A stretch of DNA of 46,946 nt from an uncultured Paenalcaligenes sp. (GTDB lineage Bacteria; Pseudomonadota; Gammaproteobacteria; Burkholderiales; Burkholderiaceae_B), in the NCBI GenBank assembly GCA_947632305.1, contig CANROS010000004.1, positions 1-46,946 of the forward strand, given 5' to 3'. A program made the position numbers and the translations under genes. A model generated the notes under the pieces. The model saw nothing but the letters and a program-made list of their open reading frames with translations, searched no databases and was not told the origin of the DNA. Positions 1 through 7,859 of the stretch are shown piece after piece. Positions within the stretch are counted from its first letter, which is position 1, and the number at the start of each line of letters is the position of its first letter.

Positions 1-77
<77 letters not shown>

Positions 78-83
78 TATTTA

Positions 84-117
84 AAAAGGGTTTATGCAAC
101 AGCATAAACCCTTTTTT
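84..117 (+). terminator. Rho-independent terminator of tRNA-Pro
   Basis: A perfect 14-bp stem (84-97 with 102-115) closes a four-base loop and runs into a T-tract ending at 117. It lies 7 bases after the tRNA CCA and ends the tRNA-Pro transcript. Confidence 0.92.
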
Positions 118-222
118 CTTGCGCGCTTTATTTGCCCATGACTTCTGTCCACGCGCGTCTCTTTTCCCGCCTATCTATTTCACCTTTGCGCTGGGCAAAT
201 GTGCTCACACAGATTAGAATGC

Positions 223-249
223 TATAAATCGAAATCGTTCTCATTTATA
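223..249. promoter_or_regulatory. Fur-like palindrome upstream of TRAP operon
   Basis: The arms tataaat (223-229) and atttata (243-249) are perfect inverted repeats around an imperfect core containing gttctcatt, a string typical of Fur boxes. The site is about 48 bases upstream of the first TRAP gene. The match to the 19-bp Fur consensus is only partial, so this could be a site for another dimeric regulator. Confidence 0.3.
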
Positions 250-296
250 CAAGCATCTCTTTTACAGCACCATATCAAAGCGTGCCACTCTAGCAC

Positions 297-857
297 ATGA
301 ATTCTCTACTCCTACGTTTATCGCGCTGCAGCCAAAGCTTAGCGGCTTTTGAGGTTCGCTGCGCAGCTCTTTGCATGGGCCTTATTTTCCTTTTGCTCTT
401 GCTCAATGTCATAACACGCTTGGCCAACCACTCGTTGTATTGGATTGATGAAGCCGCCGTTAGCATCATGGTGTGGATGGCCTTATTCGCAGCCTCTGCT
501 AGCATTCATTACAAATCCAGCATTGCCATTACCCTGCTACACGACAAACTAAGTCCAGCCCTACAAAAATACCTCAACACACTGGTCGATCTCTGTTTAG
601 TCGCTTTTTTTGCCACTTTTCTTTATTTGTTAAATGTGACCTTTGAGCCTTTTACGTTATGGTTGACTCATCACGGCGATACCACTGCTTTTGCGGCAAC
701 ACAGTTCAACTTTATTTACGAAGAACCCACCATGACCCTAGGTATCAAAAAGATCTGGATGTGGCTCATCTTGCCTTGGTTTGCTGGCGCAGGGCTCTTT
801 CATAGTCTTACCAATCTAGGCCAAGATTTTTATTTAGCTAAAAATCTTGAGGCATAA
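297..857 (+). CDS. TRAP transporter small permease (DctQ family)
   Basis: This is the four-helix membrane subunit of a tripartite ATP-independent periplasmic transporter. It partners the large permease for sodium-driven uptake of small, usually carboxylate-bearing substrates. The 186 residues contain hydrophobic segments near residues 24-45, 52-68, 90-112 and 146-165, as expected for DctQ. The next gene starts two bases after the stop, and a binding protein follows, so all three TRAP parts are present. No clear ribosome binding site precedes the ATG at 297. A later ATG at 375, just before the first helix, is a possible alternative but would give an unusually short N-terminus. The substrate cannot be read from the sequence. 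Confidence 0.88.
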   Translation: MNSLLLRLSRCSQSLAAFEVRCAALCMGLIFLLLLLNVITRLANHSLYWIDEAAVSIMVWMALFAASASIHYKSSIAITLLHDKLSPALQKYLNTLVDLCLVAFFATFLYLLNVTFEPFTLWLTHHGDTTAFAATQFNFIYEEPTMTLGIKKIWMWLILPWFAGAGLFHSLTNLGQDFYLAKNLEA

Positions 858-859
858 AA

Positions 860-2122
860 ATGGTAGTTTTTAGTTTTTTTACTCTACTTGCTCTAAGTGT
901 TCCTATTGCTTTTGTGCTCGCTATCACAGCATTGATCTACATCTACAGCAGTGGCAATTTGGTTTTATTTAGCTCCTACCCTCTGCAGTTTTTTGGTGGC
1001 TTAGAAAACTACGGTTTACTGGCGCTGCCCTTATTTATTTTGCTTGGGGAGTGCATGCATGAAGGCGGTATTGCCCGGCGCTTAATGGGAGCCGCCTCCG
1101 CTTTTATAGGCTCTGTACGCGGCGGTCTGGCCCATATCAACCTATTAGCGAATATGATGATGGCAGCCATCCTAGGCTCCACCGTTGCCCAAATTACCAT
1201 TATGATGCGTTTAGCCGTACCTGAAATGGAAAAAGCAGGCTACAAAAAAGAAGATGCAGTCACCATCACAGCGGTGGGTGGTCTACTCGCCCCTGTCCTA
1301 CCGCCATCCATGTTATTTATTATTTATGGGGTCATTGCCCAAATCTCCATTGGTGATCTTTTTCTAGCAGGCATATTACCCGGCTTGATATTAAGCTTAA
1401 GTTTTGTGGCTTTTATTGGCTGGCTAGCACACAAAAAAGACTTCCCTGCTACCTCACGTCACTCCCTCAAAAAACGCGCGCAACTCATCCTAAATGGCCT
1501 ACCTGCCGCACTGATTCCTTTAATTATTATTGGGTGTATTTTAGGTGGTGTTGCCACCCCAACAGAGTCAGCCACCCTAGCCTGCATCAGCTCCATTCTT
1601 ATCGGTCGTTTTATCTATAAAGAATTAAGTTTTAATTTTATTTGGCCTGCATTAATCCGTGCGGCCCAGAACTCTGCCTTAGTGCTGTTACTGATTGCCG
1701 CCTCGCAAGTCTTTGGGTGGGTCATTACCTTTGAGAACCTCCCCTCCCTGTTTGCTGACTGGATTCAAGGCCTCTCCTCAAGCCCCCAAACCTTTTTGCT
1801 CATCATCATCGCCGCTTTGCTGTTAGTCGGCATGATTATGGACCCTATTCCTATTATTATTTTGGTCGTGCCTGTCTTGCTTCCCGTCGCCACCACGGTG
1901 TACCACATTGACCCCTTTCATTTTGGTGTGGTGCTTTGCTTGAGCTTAGTCATCGGTCTATTAACTCCACCCATTGGGTCGGCCTTGTTTGTTTCCGCCT
2001 CGCTTTCTGGCCTAAAAGCCGAACGTATTGCTTGGCTAGCACTACCTTATTTACTCATTGCTTTAGGGGTGACTTTACTTGTTACCTTTTTCCCCATTTT
2101 AGCTACTTTTTTTGTGTATTAA
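860..2122 (+). CDS. TRAP transporter large permease (DctM family)
   Basis: This is the large membrane subunit that forms the sodium-coupled translocation path of the TRAP transporter. At 420 residues it has the usual DctM length and is hydrophobic nearly throughout, with about 11-12 helices. It shows family-typical stretches such as GLLALPLFILLGE (near 50), TVAQITIMMRLAVPEM (near 110), LLAPVLPPSMLFIIYG (near 145) and LLTPPIGSALFVSASL near the C-terminus. It sits two bases after the small permease and is probably translationally coupled to it. The periplasmic binding protein follows 44 bases downstream. Confidence 0.93.
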   Translation: MVVFSFFTLLALSVPIAFVLAITALIYIYSSGNLVLFSSYPLQFFGGLENYGLLALPLFILLGECMHEGGIARRLMGAASAFIGSVRGGLAHINLLANMMMAAILGSTVAQITIMMRLAVPEMEKAGYKKEDAVTITAVGGLLAPVLPPSMLFIIYGVIAQISIGDLFLAGILPGLILSLSFVAFIGWLAHKKDFPATSRHSLKKRAQLILNGLPAALIPLIIIGCILGGVATPTESATLACISSILIGRFIYKELSFNFIWPALIRAAQNSALVLLLIAASQVFGWVITFENLPSLFADWIQGLSSSPQTFLLIIIAALLLVGMIMDPIPIIILVVPVLLPVATTVYHIDPFHFGVVLCLSLVIGLLTPPIGSALFVSASLSGLKAERIAWLALPYLLIALGVTLLVTFFPILATFFVY

Positions 2123-2166
2123 GCCAGTACCAAAGTCCGCTTCGTTAATTATTTTTTAGGTCTACT

Positions 2167-3156
2167 ATGAAGAACACCTTGCGCTCTTTTTTAAAATGCC
2201 TCATTTTAAGCAGCACTTTCTTAGGCACCGCCTCTGCCGCCGATTTGCGTCTTGGCCTGATTACTCCCCCTTCGCATCAATGGACCATTTCAGCGCAGGA
2301 ACTGGCCCAAGAACTCAAAGAAAAAAGTAACGGCACCGTGAACCTACTGGTCTTTCCATCAGGCCAACTGGGTAATGAAGCACAGATGCTGCAACAACTA
2401 CAAAGTGGCGCCCTTGATATGGCTTTTTTAGTCGCAGGGGAAATCGCTAACCGACGCCCTAATTATGCAGCCTTATTTGCCCCTTATTTGGTTGACACAC
2501 CCACTGAGGTCAGCCAGCTATTGCAGGGCCCTACTGCCACAGAAATGCTGTCTGAGCTCAATGGCTTGGGCTTAGTTGGATTAGGCTATGGCATGGCAGG
2601 TATGCGCCAAGTATTAGTGCGCCAAGATTTGGATTCCGTAGAGCAACTCAAAGGCCAAAAAATTCGTACCATCCCTATTGAGCCTGAATTGGATTTTTGG
2701 CGCAAAGTCGGTACTGCACCCACTCCCATGCCCCTACCTGCTTTGTATGATGCCTTTGCTAACGGCCAAATTGATGGCATGCAAATTGACTTCGAAGGCG
2801 CTTGGAATGTGAAATACATAGACAATGCCAAAACTTTTTTGCACTCCAACCACATGATGCTGCCCATGGTGGCCGTTGCTTCAGCACGCAAATGGAATCA
2901 GCTGCCCGCAGAGCAAACCGAGTTAATCACTGAGCTCACTGCCAAACACCTGAATCAAATCATCTTAGCTTACGATCAAATTGACTCGGATTATTTAACA
3001 CAAATCCAAGAGCATAAACCCGATGTCAAACTACTCAGCGTAGATAGAGAGTTTTTTGGGCCGGGCGTAGATAAATGGTACGAAGAATGGCGTAAAAAAT
3101 CCCCTGCTCTAGTTAAACTAGAAGCAGAGGCAGCAGCCATCAAAGCGAATCCCTAA
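2167..3156 (+). CDS. TRAP transporter periplasmic substrate-binding protein (DctP family)
   Basis: This is the soluble receptor that delivers substrate to the TRAP permease. Residues 1-24 form a Sec signal peptide (basic start, hydrophobic core, ASA then AD at the likely cleavage site). The mature part is a DctP fold: FPSGQLGNEAQMLQQLQSG near 58-76 is the family signature. The arginine in GQKIRTIP (near 173) matches the conserved residue that usually salt-bridges a substrate carboxylate. Length (329) is normal. As last gene of the operon it is convergent with the next gene, only 20 bases away. An organic acid ligand is likely, but which one is unknown. Confidence 0.92.
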   Translation: MKNTLRSFLKCLILSSTFLGTASAADLRLGLITPPSHQWTISAQELAQELKEKSNGTVNLLVFPSGQLGNEAQMLQQLQSGALDMAFLVAGEIANRRPNYAALFAPYLVDTPTEVSQLLQGPTATEMLSELNGLGLVGLGYGMAGMRQVLVRQDLDSVEQLKGQKIRTIPIEPELDFWRKVGTAPTPMPLPALYDAFANGQIDGMQIDFEGAWNVKYIDNAKTFLHSNHMMLPMVAVASARKWNQLPAEQTELITELTAKHLNQIILAYDQIDSDYLTQIQEHKPDVKLLSVDREFFGPGVDKWYEEWRKKSPALVKLEAEAAAIKANP

Positions 3157-3168
3157 ACAAAATACGGC

Positions 3169-3193
3169 CTAATGTCTTATAAGGCGACATTAG
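3169..3193. terminator. Hairpin between convergent dctP and 3177-3899 gene
   Basis: An 8-bp stem, ctaatgtc (3169-3176) with gacattag (3186-3193), has the stop codon of the minus-strand gene in its loop. Neither side has a strong T-tract (the minus side reads GGCCGTATTTTG), so termination is plausible but weakly supported. Confidence 0.35.
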
Positions 3194-3899
3194 CGCCGTG
3201 TTGGCCGCTGCGCCGTAACGCTTCAGCGACGAAACCATTCTGCTTCATTTCCTCTAGAAAGGCCCTGACGTAATCCAAGGCTTGTCTACGCCCCTTGGGT
3301 AGAGCTAGAGCTTGATAAATAGCCGTGTAATAGTCCTCTAAGACTCTATAACCTGCATTATCGGCCGCAAACTCCATTAAGGTCTGACGCACACCGCCGG
3401 CGGCCTCTAAGTTCTGATTAACAAAGCCATGAATCGCCGCATTAGAAGTATTGAAAAAAATCAGCTCGGCCTGTTGAATAGCACGTGACAAATACAACTC
3501 GTAAGCCGCGCCTTTTGCCACCGCGATTCGTGCCCCCTCTCGATCCAGCTCAGCCACGCTATACCAAGGGCTGTTTTCACGTACTAGATACGTGCCTTCA
3601 ATTTGCACATAAGCTGTAGTGAAATCGATATTGGCCTCACGTTTAGGGTCCAACGCCATAAAAGCCAAATCCCATGCGTGCTCGTTCACTACCTCAGCGA
3701 CTTTGGCTGCAGCCTCATAACTAATAAAACGAGGCACCACGCCCAAGCGCCGTGCTAATTCGCGCGCTAAGTCAGGCGCTACCCCTTGGGGAATCCCATC
3801 AGCACCACGCTGCACCAACACAGGATTACCATAATTCAAAGCCACCCGCAGCTCTCCAGAAGGAGCAATCTGCGCCAAAACTGTTTTTAGATCATTCAT
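3177..3899 (-). CDS. Substrate-binding-protein-like domain (SBP_bac_3), no signal peptide
   Basis: The 240 residues resemble polar amino-acid-type extracellular solute-binding proteins: SGELRVALNYGNPVL at the start, LARELARRLGVVPRFISYEAA near 50, WDLAFMALDPKREANIDFTTAY near 76-97 and GTYLVRENSPW after it. The unusual point is the N-terminus, MNDLKTVLAQIAPSGELRVA, which has no signal peptide or lipobox. The upstream bases leave no room for one, because the pst terminator ends 14 bases before the ATG. It should therefore act in the cytoplasm, perhaps as a small-molecule sensor or buffer. GGAG precedes the ATG by a good distance. No permease or ATPase genes for it are nearby. It lies where many relatives carry phoU after pstB. 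Function unknown. Confidence 0.75.
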   Translation of the reverse strand: MNDLKTVLAQIAPSGELRVALNYGNPVLVQRGADGIPQGVAPDLARELARRLGVVPRFISYEAAAKVAEVVNEHAWDLAFMALDPKREANIDFTTAYVQIEGTYLVRENSPWYSVAELDREGARIAVAKGAAYELYLSRAIQQAELIFFNTSNAAIHGFVNQNLEAAGGVRQTLMEFAADNAGYRVLEDYYTAIYQALALPKGRRQALDYVRAFLEEMKQNGFVAEALRRSGQHGANVAL

Positions 3900-3913
3900 T
3901 ATTTGTCTCCATG

Positions 3914-3937
3914 AAAAAAGCAGCCCGAAGGCTGCTT
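3914..3937 (-). terminator. Rho-independent terminator after pstB
   Basis: On the minus strand AAGCAGCC, loop TTCG, GGCTGCTT and then a T-run form a classic terminator 20 bases after pstB. It separates the pst operon from the 3177-3899 gene, whose own promoter must lie inside pstB or which depends on read-through. Confidence 0.88.
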
Positions 3938-3956
3938 GATATCCACGTAAAGACGT

Positions 3957-4745
3957 TTAACCGAAACGACCGGTAATGTAGTCTTCTGTTTCTTTGCGAG
4001 TGGGCTTAACGAAAATTTGATCAGTTTCACCAAACTCCATCAGCTCGCCCAGATACATATAAGCCGTGTAATCTGAACAACGTGCAGCCTGCTGCATATT
4101 ATGAGTCACAATCAAAACAGTATAGTCGTTTTTTAGCTCAGAAATCAGCTCTTCAATTTTAGCCGTAGAAATGGGATCCAAAGCCGAAGTCGGTTCGTCT
4201 AATAACAAAACCTCTGGTTTAATGGCCACGCCTCTAGCAATACATAAACGCTGCTGCTGTCCGCCTGACAGGCCGTTACCGCTTTGACGTAATTTGTCTT
4301 TGACCTCATCCCACAAGGCAGCCTTGGTCAAGGCCCACTCTACGCGCTCATCCATTTCACCCTTGCTGAGCTTTTCAAACAAACGCACCCCAAAAGCAAT
4401 ATTGTCATAAATACTCATGGGAAAAGGAGTGGGTTTTTGGAAAACCATCCCAACCTTGGCACGCAATAGGGAAATATCCACATTGGAGGTCAAGATATTT
4501 TCGCCATCAAGCAAAATCTCGCCCTCGGCCCGCTGGCCAGGGTACAGCTCAAACATACGATTAAAGGCACGCAATAACGTCGATTTACCGCAACCCGATG
4601 GGCCGATAAATGCCGTTACTTTGTTTTCTTTAATACTCATGTTGACGTTTTTAATCGCATGAAAATTGCCATAGTAAAAGTTCAGGTCTTTTACCTCTAG
4701 CTTAATGCGTTCTTCAGTAGTAGGAGTGCTTTGCATAGTCATCAT
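3957..4745 (-). CDS. pstB: Phosphate ABC transporter ATP-binding protein PstB
   Basis: This is the ATPase of the high-affinity PstSCAB phosphate importer, on the cytoplasmic face. Walker [12 protein letters not shown] lies at residues 47-56, the signature LSGGQQQR near 163 and Walker [13 protein letters not shown] near 182. [18 protein letters not shown] is characteristic of PstB rather than other ABC ATPases. Length 262 is normal. ATGs at 4745, 4742 and 4736 are all possible starts and none has a good ribosome binding site, so coupling to pstA (21 bases upstream) is likely. It is the last gene of the operon before a terminator. No phoU follows. Confidence 0.97.
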   Translation of the reverse strand: MMTMQSTPTTEERIKLEVKDLNFYYGNFHAIKNVNMSIKENKVTAFIGPSGCGKSTLLRAFNRMFELYPGQRAEGEILLDGENILTSNVDISLLRAKVGMVFQKPTPFPMSIYDNIAFGVRLFEKLSKGEMDERVEWALTKAALWDEVKDKLRQSGNGLSGGQQQRLCIARGVAIKPEVLLLDEPTSALDPISTAKIEELISELKNDYTVLIVTHNMQQAARCSDYTAYMYLGELMEFGETDQIFVKPTRKETEDYITGRFG

Positions 4746-4766
4746 TTAATTCGTAAAACGAGGGCG

Positions 4767-5636
4767 TTATTTATTGCGGAATAGAGTGCGTGCCAAAATA
4801 TTAATACCAAGTACAAACAGGGTAATTAACACCGCTCCGGCCCACGCTAAACGGTTCCAGTCCTCGAAGGGGCTGGCGGCATATTGATAAATAACCACAG
4901 GCAGGTTAGCTAGCGGCCCATTCATATTTAACGACATGAATTGATTATTTAAGGCGGTAAAGAGCAAAGGAGCTGTTTCACCGGAAATACGAGCGACAGC
5001 CAACAACACGCCAGTCACAATACCAGCACGTGCGGCGCGATAGCTAATAAAAAGTACAATACGCCATTGAGGTGAACCTAACGCAGCAGCTGCCTCACGC
5101 AAGCTATTAGGCACCAGCTGCAGCATATTATCGGTTGAACGCACCACAACAGGTATAACCAAAATAGCCAAAGCAAAAGCCCCAGCCCAACCCGAATAGT
5201 GCCCGACTTGGGCCACATACACGGCGTAGATAAACAAACCAATCACAATAGAAGGTGCGGACAGCAACACGTCATTCAAAAAACGTGTTGCAGGAGCTAA
5301 CCAGCCCCGCTGCCCGAACTCGGCCAAATAGGTTCCCGCCAACACGCCAATGGGTGTGCCAATTAGGGTACCTACCCCCGCCATCATAAAGCTACCTAGG
5401 ATGGCGTTCAGCAACCCGCCATCAACCCCAGGTGGAGGCGTAGGTTGAGTAAACAAGGTAAAAGATAGCGCCGGAGCCCCTTTGACCAACAAGGTCAAAA
5501 TAATCCAAAACAGCCAAAATAAACCAAAAACTAGAGCCAATCCAGACAAAACCAGCATAAATCGATTAAAACGATTGCGGCGTCTATAGACAGGATTATT
5601 CGGCGTCAAAACAGAAGATGAGGTTGTTGTTTGCAT
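4767..5636 (-). CDS. pstA: Phosphate ABC transporter permease PstA
   Basis: This is one of the two membrane subunits of the PstSCAB phosphate importer. The 289 residues hold about six helices. The cytoplasmic coupling-loop motif LREAAAALGSPQWRIVLFI near residue 180 fits binding-protein-dependent permeases, and the segment ARISGETAPLLFTA is typical of PstA. It lies between pstC (12 bases) and pstB (21 bases) in one operon. No clear Shine-Dalgarno sequence precedes its ATG, consistent with translational coupling. Confidence 0.95.
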   Translation of the reverse strand: MQTTTSSSVLTPNNPVYRRRNRFNRFMLVLSGLALVFGLFWLFWIILTLLVKGAPALSFTLFTQPTPPPGVDGGLLNAILGSFMMAGVGTLIGTPIGVLAGTYLAEFGQRGWLAPATRFLNDVLLSAPSIVIGLFIYAVYVAQVGHYSGWAGAFALAILVIPVVVRSTDNMLQLVPNSLREAAAALGSPQWRIVLFISYRAARAGIVTGVLLAVARISGETAPLLFTALNNQFMSLNMNGPLANLPVVIYQYAASPFEDWNRLAWAGAVLITLFVLGINILARTLFRNK

Positions 5637-5648
5637 AATAGTAAGCGC

Positions 5649-6587
5649 TTAGGATTTAGTCCCTTCGTTGCGAGCCAAACGAGCCAATAATACTTTTGAT
5701 ACGGCCAATACTAAGGTAGTAATTAAGAATAGAATTAACCCAAGCTCAAGCAAAGCGGCTTTTTGCATCCCACCGGCCTCGTTAAACTCGTTAGCCAAAG
5801 CGGATGCAATCGAATTAGACGGCGCAAAAATGGAGCTTGGCAAGTTAAAGGCATTCCCGATGACGAAGGTCACTGCCATGGTTTCACCCAAAGCGCGCCC
5901 TAGGCCCAGCATGACGCCCCCAATCACCCCATTTTTAGTAAAGGGTAAAACGACTTTCCACATGACTTCCCATGTGGTGCTGCCCAATCCGTAGGCGGAC
6001 TCTTTTAGCATAGGTGGCACCAACTCAAACACATCACGCATCACCGCCGTAATAAAAGGCATAATCATGATGGACAAAATCAGCCCCGCAGTAAATACCC
6101 CAATACCAAAGGGAGGTCCTGCAAAAATAGAGCCTAAAACAGGCACCCCTTCAAAGAAAGAGATCACATTAGGCTGAATATAACGCTGGAATAAAGGCAC
6201 AAAAACAAATAAGCCCCACATCCCGTAAATAATAGACGGAATGGCAGCCAACATCTCAATGGCCGTCCCCAGTGGACGACGTAACCAAGTGGGTGACAAC
6301 TCGGTTAAAAACATAGCTATACCAAACGAAATGGGTACAGCAATACACAACGCAATGGCTGAAGTTAACACAGTACCCACAATAGGAACCAAGGCACCGT
6401 AGTGGTTATTCACTGGATCCCACTCATTGGTCCATAAAAACGCAATGCCATGAGCAGAAATTGACTCGCGACTACCCCAAATAAGGGAAGCCATAATGCC
6501 AGCCAATAAAATAAAGACGAGGAAAGCGAAGCTTCTCGTTACGTTTTTAAACAAAACGTCTAAAAACCTATTCCGATTTGATTTCAT
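5649..6587 (-). CDS. pstC: Phosphate ABC transporter permease PstC
   Basis: This is the second membrane subunit of the phosphate importer. The 312 residues have six helices, with the coupling loop [20 protein letters not shown] near residue 195 and [19 protein letters not shown], a strong PstC signature, near 230. [20 protein letters not shown] in the first periplasmic loop is also typical. It follows pstS after 126 bases that contain a stable hairpin, which may lower expression of the membrane genes relative to pstS. Confidence 0.96.
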   Translation of the reverse strand: MKSNRNRFLDVLFKNVTRSFAFLVFILLAGIMASLIWGSRESISAHGIAFLWTNEWDPVNNHYGALVPIVGTVLTSAIALCIAVPISFGIAMFLTELSPTWLRRPLGTAIEMLAAIPSIIYGMWGLFVFVPLFQRYIQPNVISFFEGVPVLGSIFAGPPFGIGVFTAGLILSIMIMPFITAVMRDVFELVPPMLKESAYGLGSTTWEVMWKVVLPFTKNGVIGGVMLGLGRALGETMAVTFVIGNAFNLPSSIFAPSNSIASALANEFNEAGGMQKAALLELGLILFLITTLVLAVSKVLLARLARNEGTKS

Positions 6588-6637
6588 GACAAAGGTTTAC
6601 TGAGTTGGTAATTTTACAAAAGCCATATTGTCACACA

Positions 6638-6676
6638 ACAAGACGGGACTACCAAATAAAGATAGCACCGTCTTGT
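6638..6676 (-). promoter_or_regulatory. Intercistronic hairpin between pstS and pstC
   Basis: Nine-base arms (6638-6646 acaagacgg and 6668-6676 ccgtcttgt) pair perfectly around a 21-base loop. No T-run follows, so this is more likely an mRNA-stabilising or partial-termination element that keeps pstS transcripts above pstCAB than a full terminator. Confidence 0.5.
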
Positions 6677-6713
6677 GTATTCCCAACGATTTAAGTGATT
6701 TTTCTGGAGCTAA

Positions 6714-7757
6714 TTAGTTCCAAACTGCGCTGCCATCAGCGGCTTTGATTTCCTGAGCCCAGAGCTCTTTGATTTGATCAGTCACAGCTGTAGGTAGGGG
6801 AACGTAGTCCAGCTCAGCAGCCATCTCTACACCGTTTTCAAAAGCCCAATCAAAGAAGTTCAAAACGGCTTTGGCATTTTCAGGCTTGTCTTGAGACTTG
6901 TGCATCAAAATAAAGCTAGCTGCGGTAACAGGCCAAGAGTCTTCACCGACTTCGTTAGTGAGAACTACACCCATACCTGGTGTACCTTTCCAGTCAGCGT
7001 GCGCAGCCGCTGCGGCAAAGGTTTCTTGGGAAGGCTGTACAAATTGACCGTCTTTGTTCTCAAGCTGAGTCCATGACAAATTATTTTGTTTAGCGTAAGC
7101 ATATTCCACATAGCCCACAGAGTCTTTCAACTGACGCACATACGCGGCTACACCCTCGTTACCTTTACCACCTTGACCGGTAGGCCATTTAACGGCTTTA
7201 CCTTCACCTACGTTTTCTTTCCAGTCAGCAGAAACTTTTGATAGGTAGTTAGTCCAACCAAAGGTAGTACCAGAACCATCAGAACGGTGTACAACTACGA
7301 TGGAGTTGTTAGGTAGGGTTAAATCTGGGTTTAACGCTTTGATGGCCTCATCGTCCCACTTTGTGATTTTACCTAAGTAAATATCAGCCAAGACCGCACC
7401 TGATAAACGCAACTCGCCTGGCTTAATGCCATCAATATTCACTACAGGCACAGTACCACCGATGATAGCGGGGAACTGTAAAAGATTGTCTTTATCTAGA
7501 GCCTCTACGAGCATCGGGTCATCTGAAGCACCAAAATCAACGGTTTTGGCAATAATCTGTTGCTGTCCGCCACCAGAACCAATGGATTGGTAGTTAACTT
7601 GTTTGCCGGTCTCTTGGTGATAGGCTGCTGCCCATTTAGCATAAACAGGATATGGGAAAGACGCACCTGCACCTGTAACATTTACGGCCTGCGCAGAAAG
7701 TGCAGCTGCACTTAAAGCCAAACCTAAAGATATTTTAGAAAAAGCACGTTTCAACAT
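6714..7757 (-). CDS. pstS: Phosphate-binding periplasmic protein PstS
   Basis: This is the high-affinity phosphate receptor of the Pst importer. Residues 1-24 are a Sec signal peptide ending ALSAQA. The mature start VNVTGAGASFPYPVYAKW and the motifs YQSIGSGGGQQQ, DFGASDDPM and VHRSDGSGTTFGWTNYLS are the phosphate-contacting loops of PstS. Length 347 is normal. The ATG has an upstream AGAGGG at good distance. It is first gene of pstSCAB and has its own Pho-box promoter in the 102 bases after ppk. Confidence 0.98.
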   Translation of the reverse strand: MLKRAFSKISLGLALSAAALSAQAVNVTGAGASFPYPVYAKWAAAYHQETGKQVNYQSIGSGGGQQQIIAKTVDFGASDDPMLVEALDKDNLLQFPAIIGGTVPVVNIDGIKPGELRLSGAVLADIYLGKITKWDDEAIKALNPDLTLPNNSIVVVHRSDGSGTTFGWTNYLSKVSADWKENVGEGKAVKWPTGQGGKGNEGVAAYVRQLKDSVGYVEYAYAKQNNLSWTQLENKDGQFVQPSQETFAAAAAHADWKGTPGMGVVLTNEVGEDSWPVTAASFILMHKSQDKPENAKAVLNFFDWAFENGVEMAAELDYVPLPTAVTDQIKELWAQEIKAADGSAVWN

Positions 7758-7810
7758 CTAAGCACCCTCTTGGTGATTTGTAATAGACAGACTAATCTGC
7801 AACTGTTGCC

Positions 7811-7844
7811 AGTGTAAGACGTAAATATGACATGTCTATGACAG
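7811..7844 (-). promoter_or_regulatory. PhoB-dependent promoter of pstS (Pho box and -10)
   Basis: Reading the minus strand, CTGTCAT (7844-7838), AGAC, ATGTCAT (7833-7827) is a nearly perfect 7-4-7 Pho box. Exactly 10 bases later comes TACACT (7816-7811), a fair -10. This is the standard PhoB-activated layout, in which the box replaces the -35. It predicts induction of pstSCAB under phosphate starvation by a PhoBR pair encoded elsewhere. Confidence 0.88.
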
Positions 7845-7859
7845 TAACGAAATTATTCC

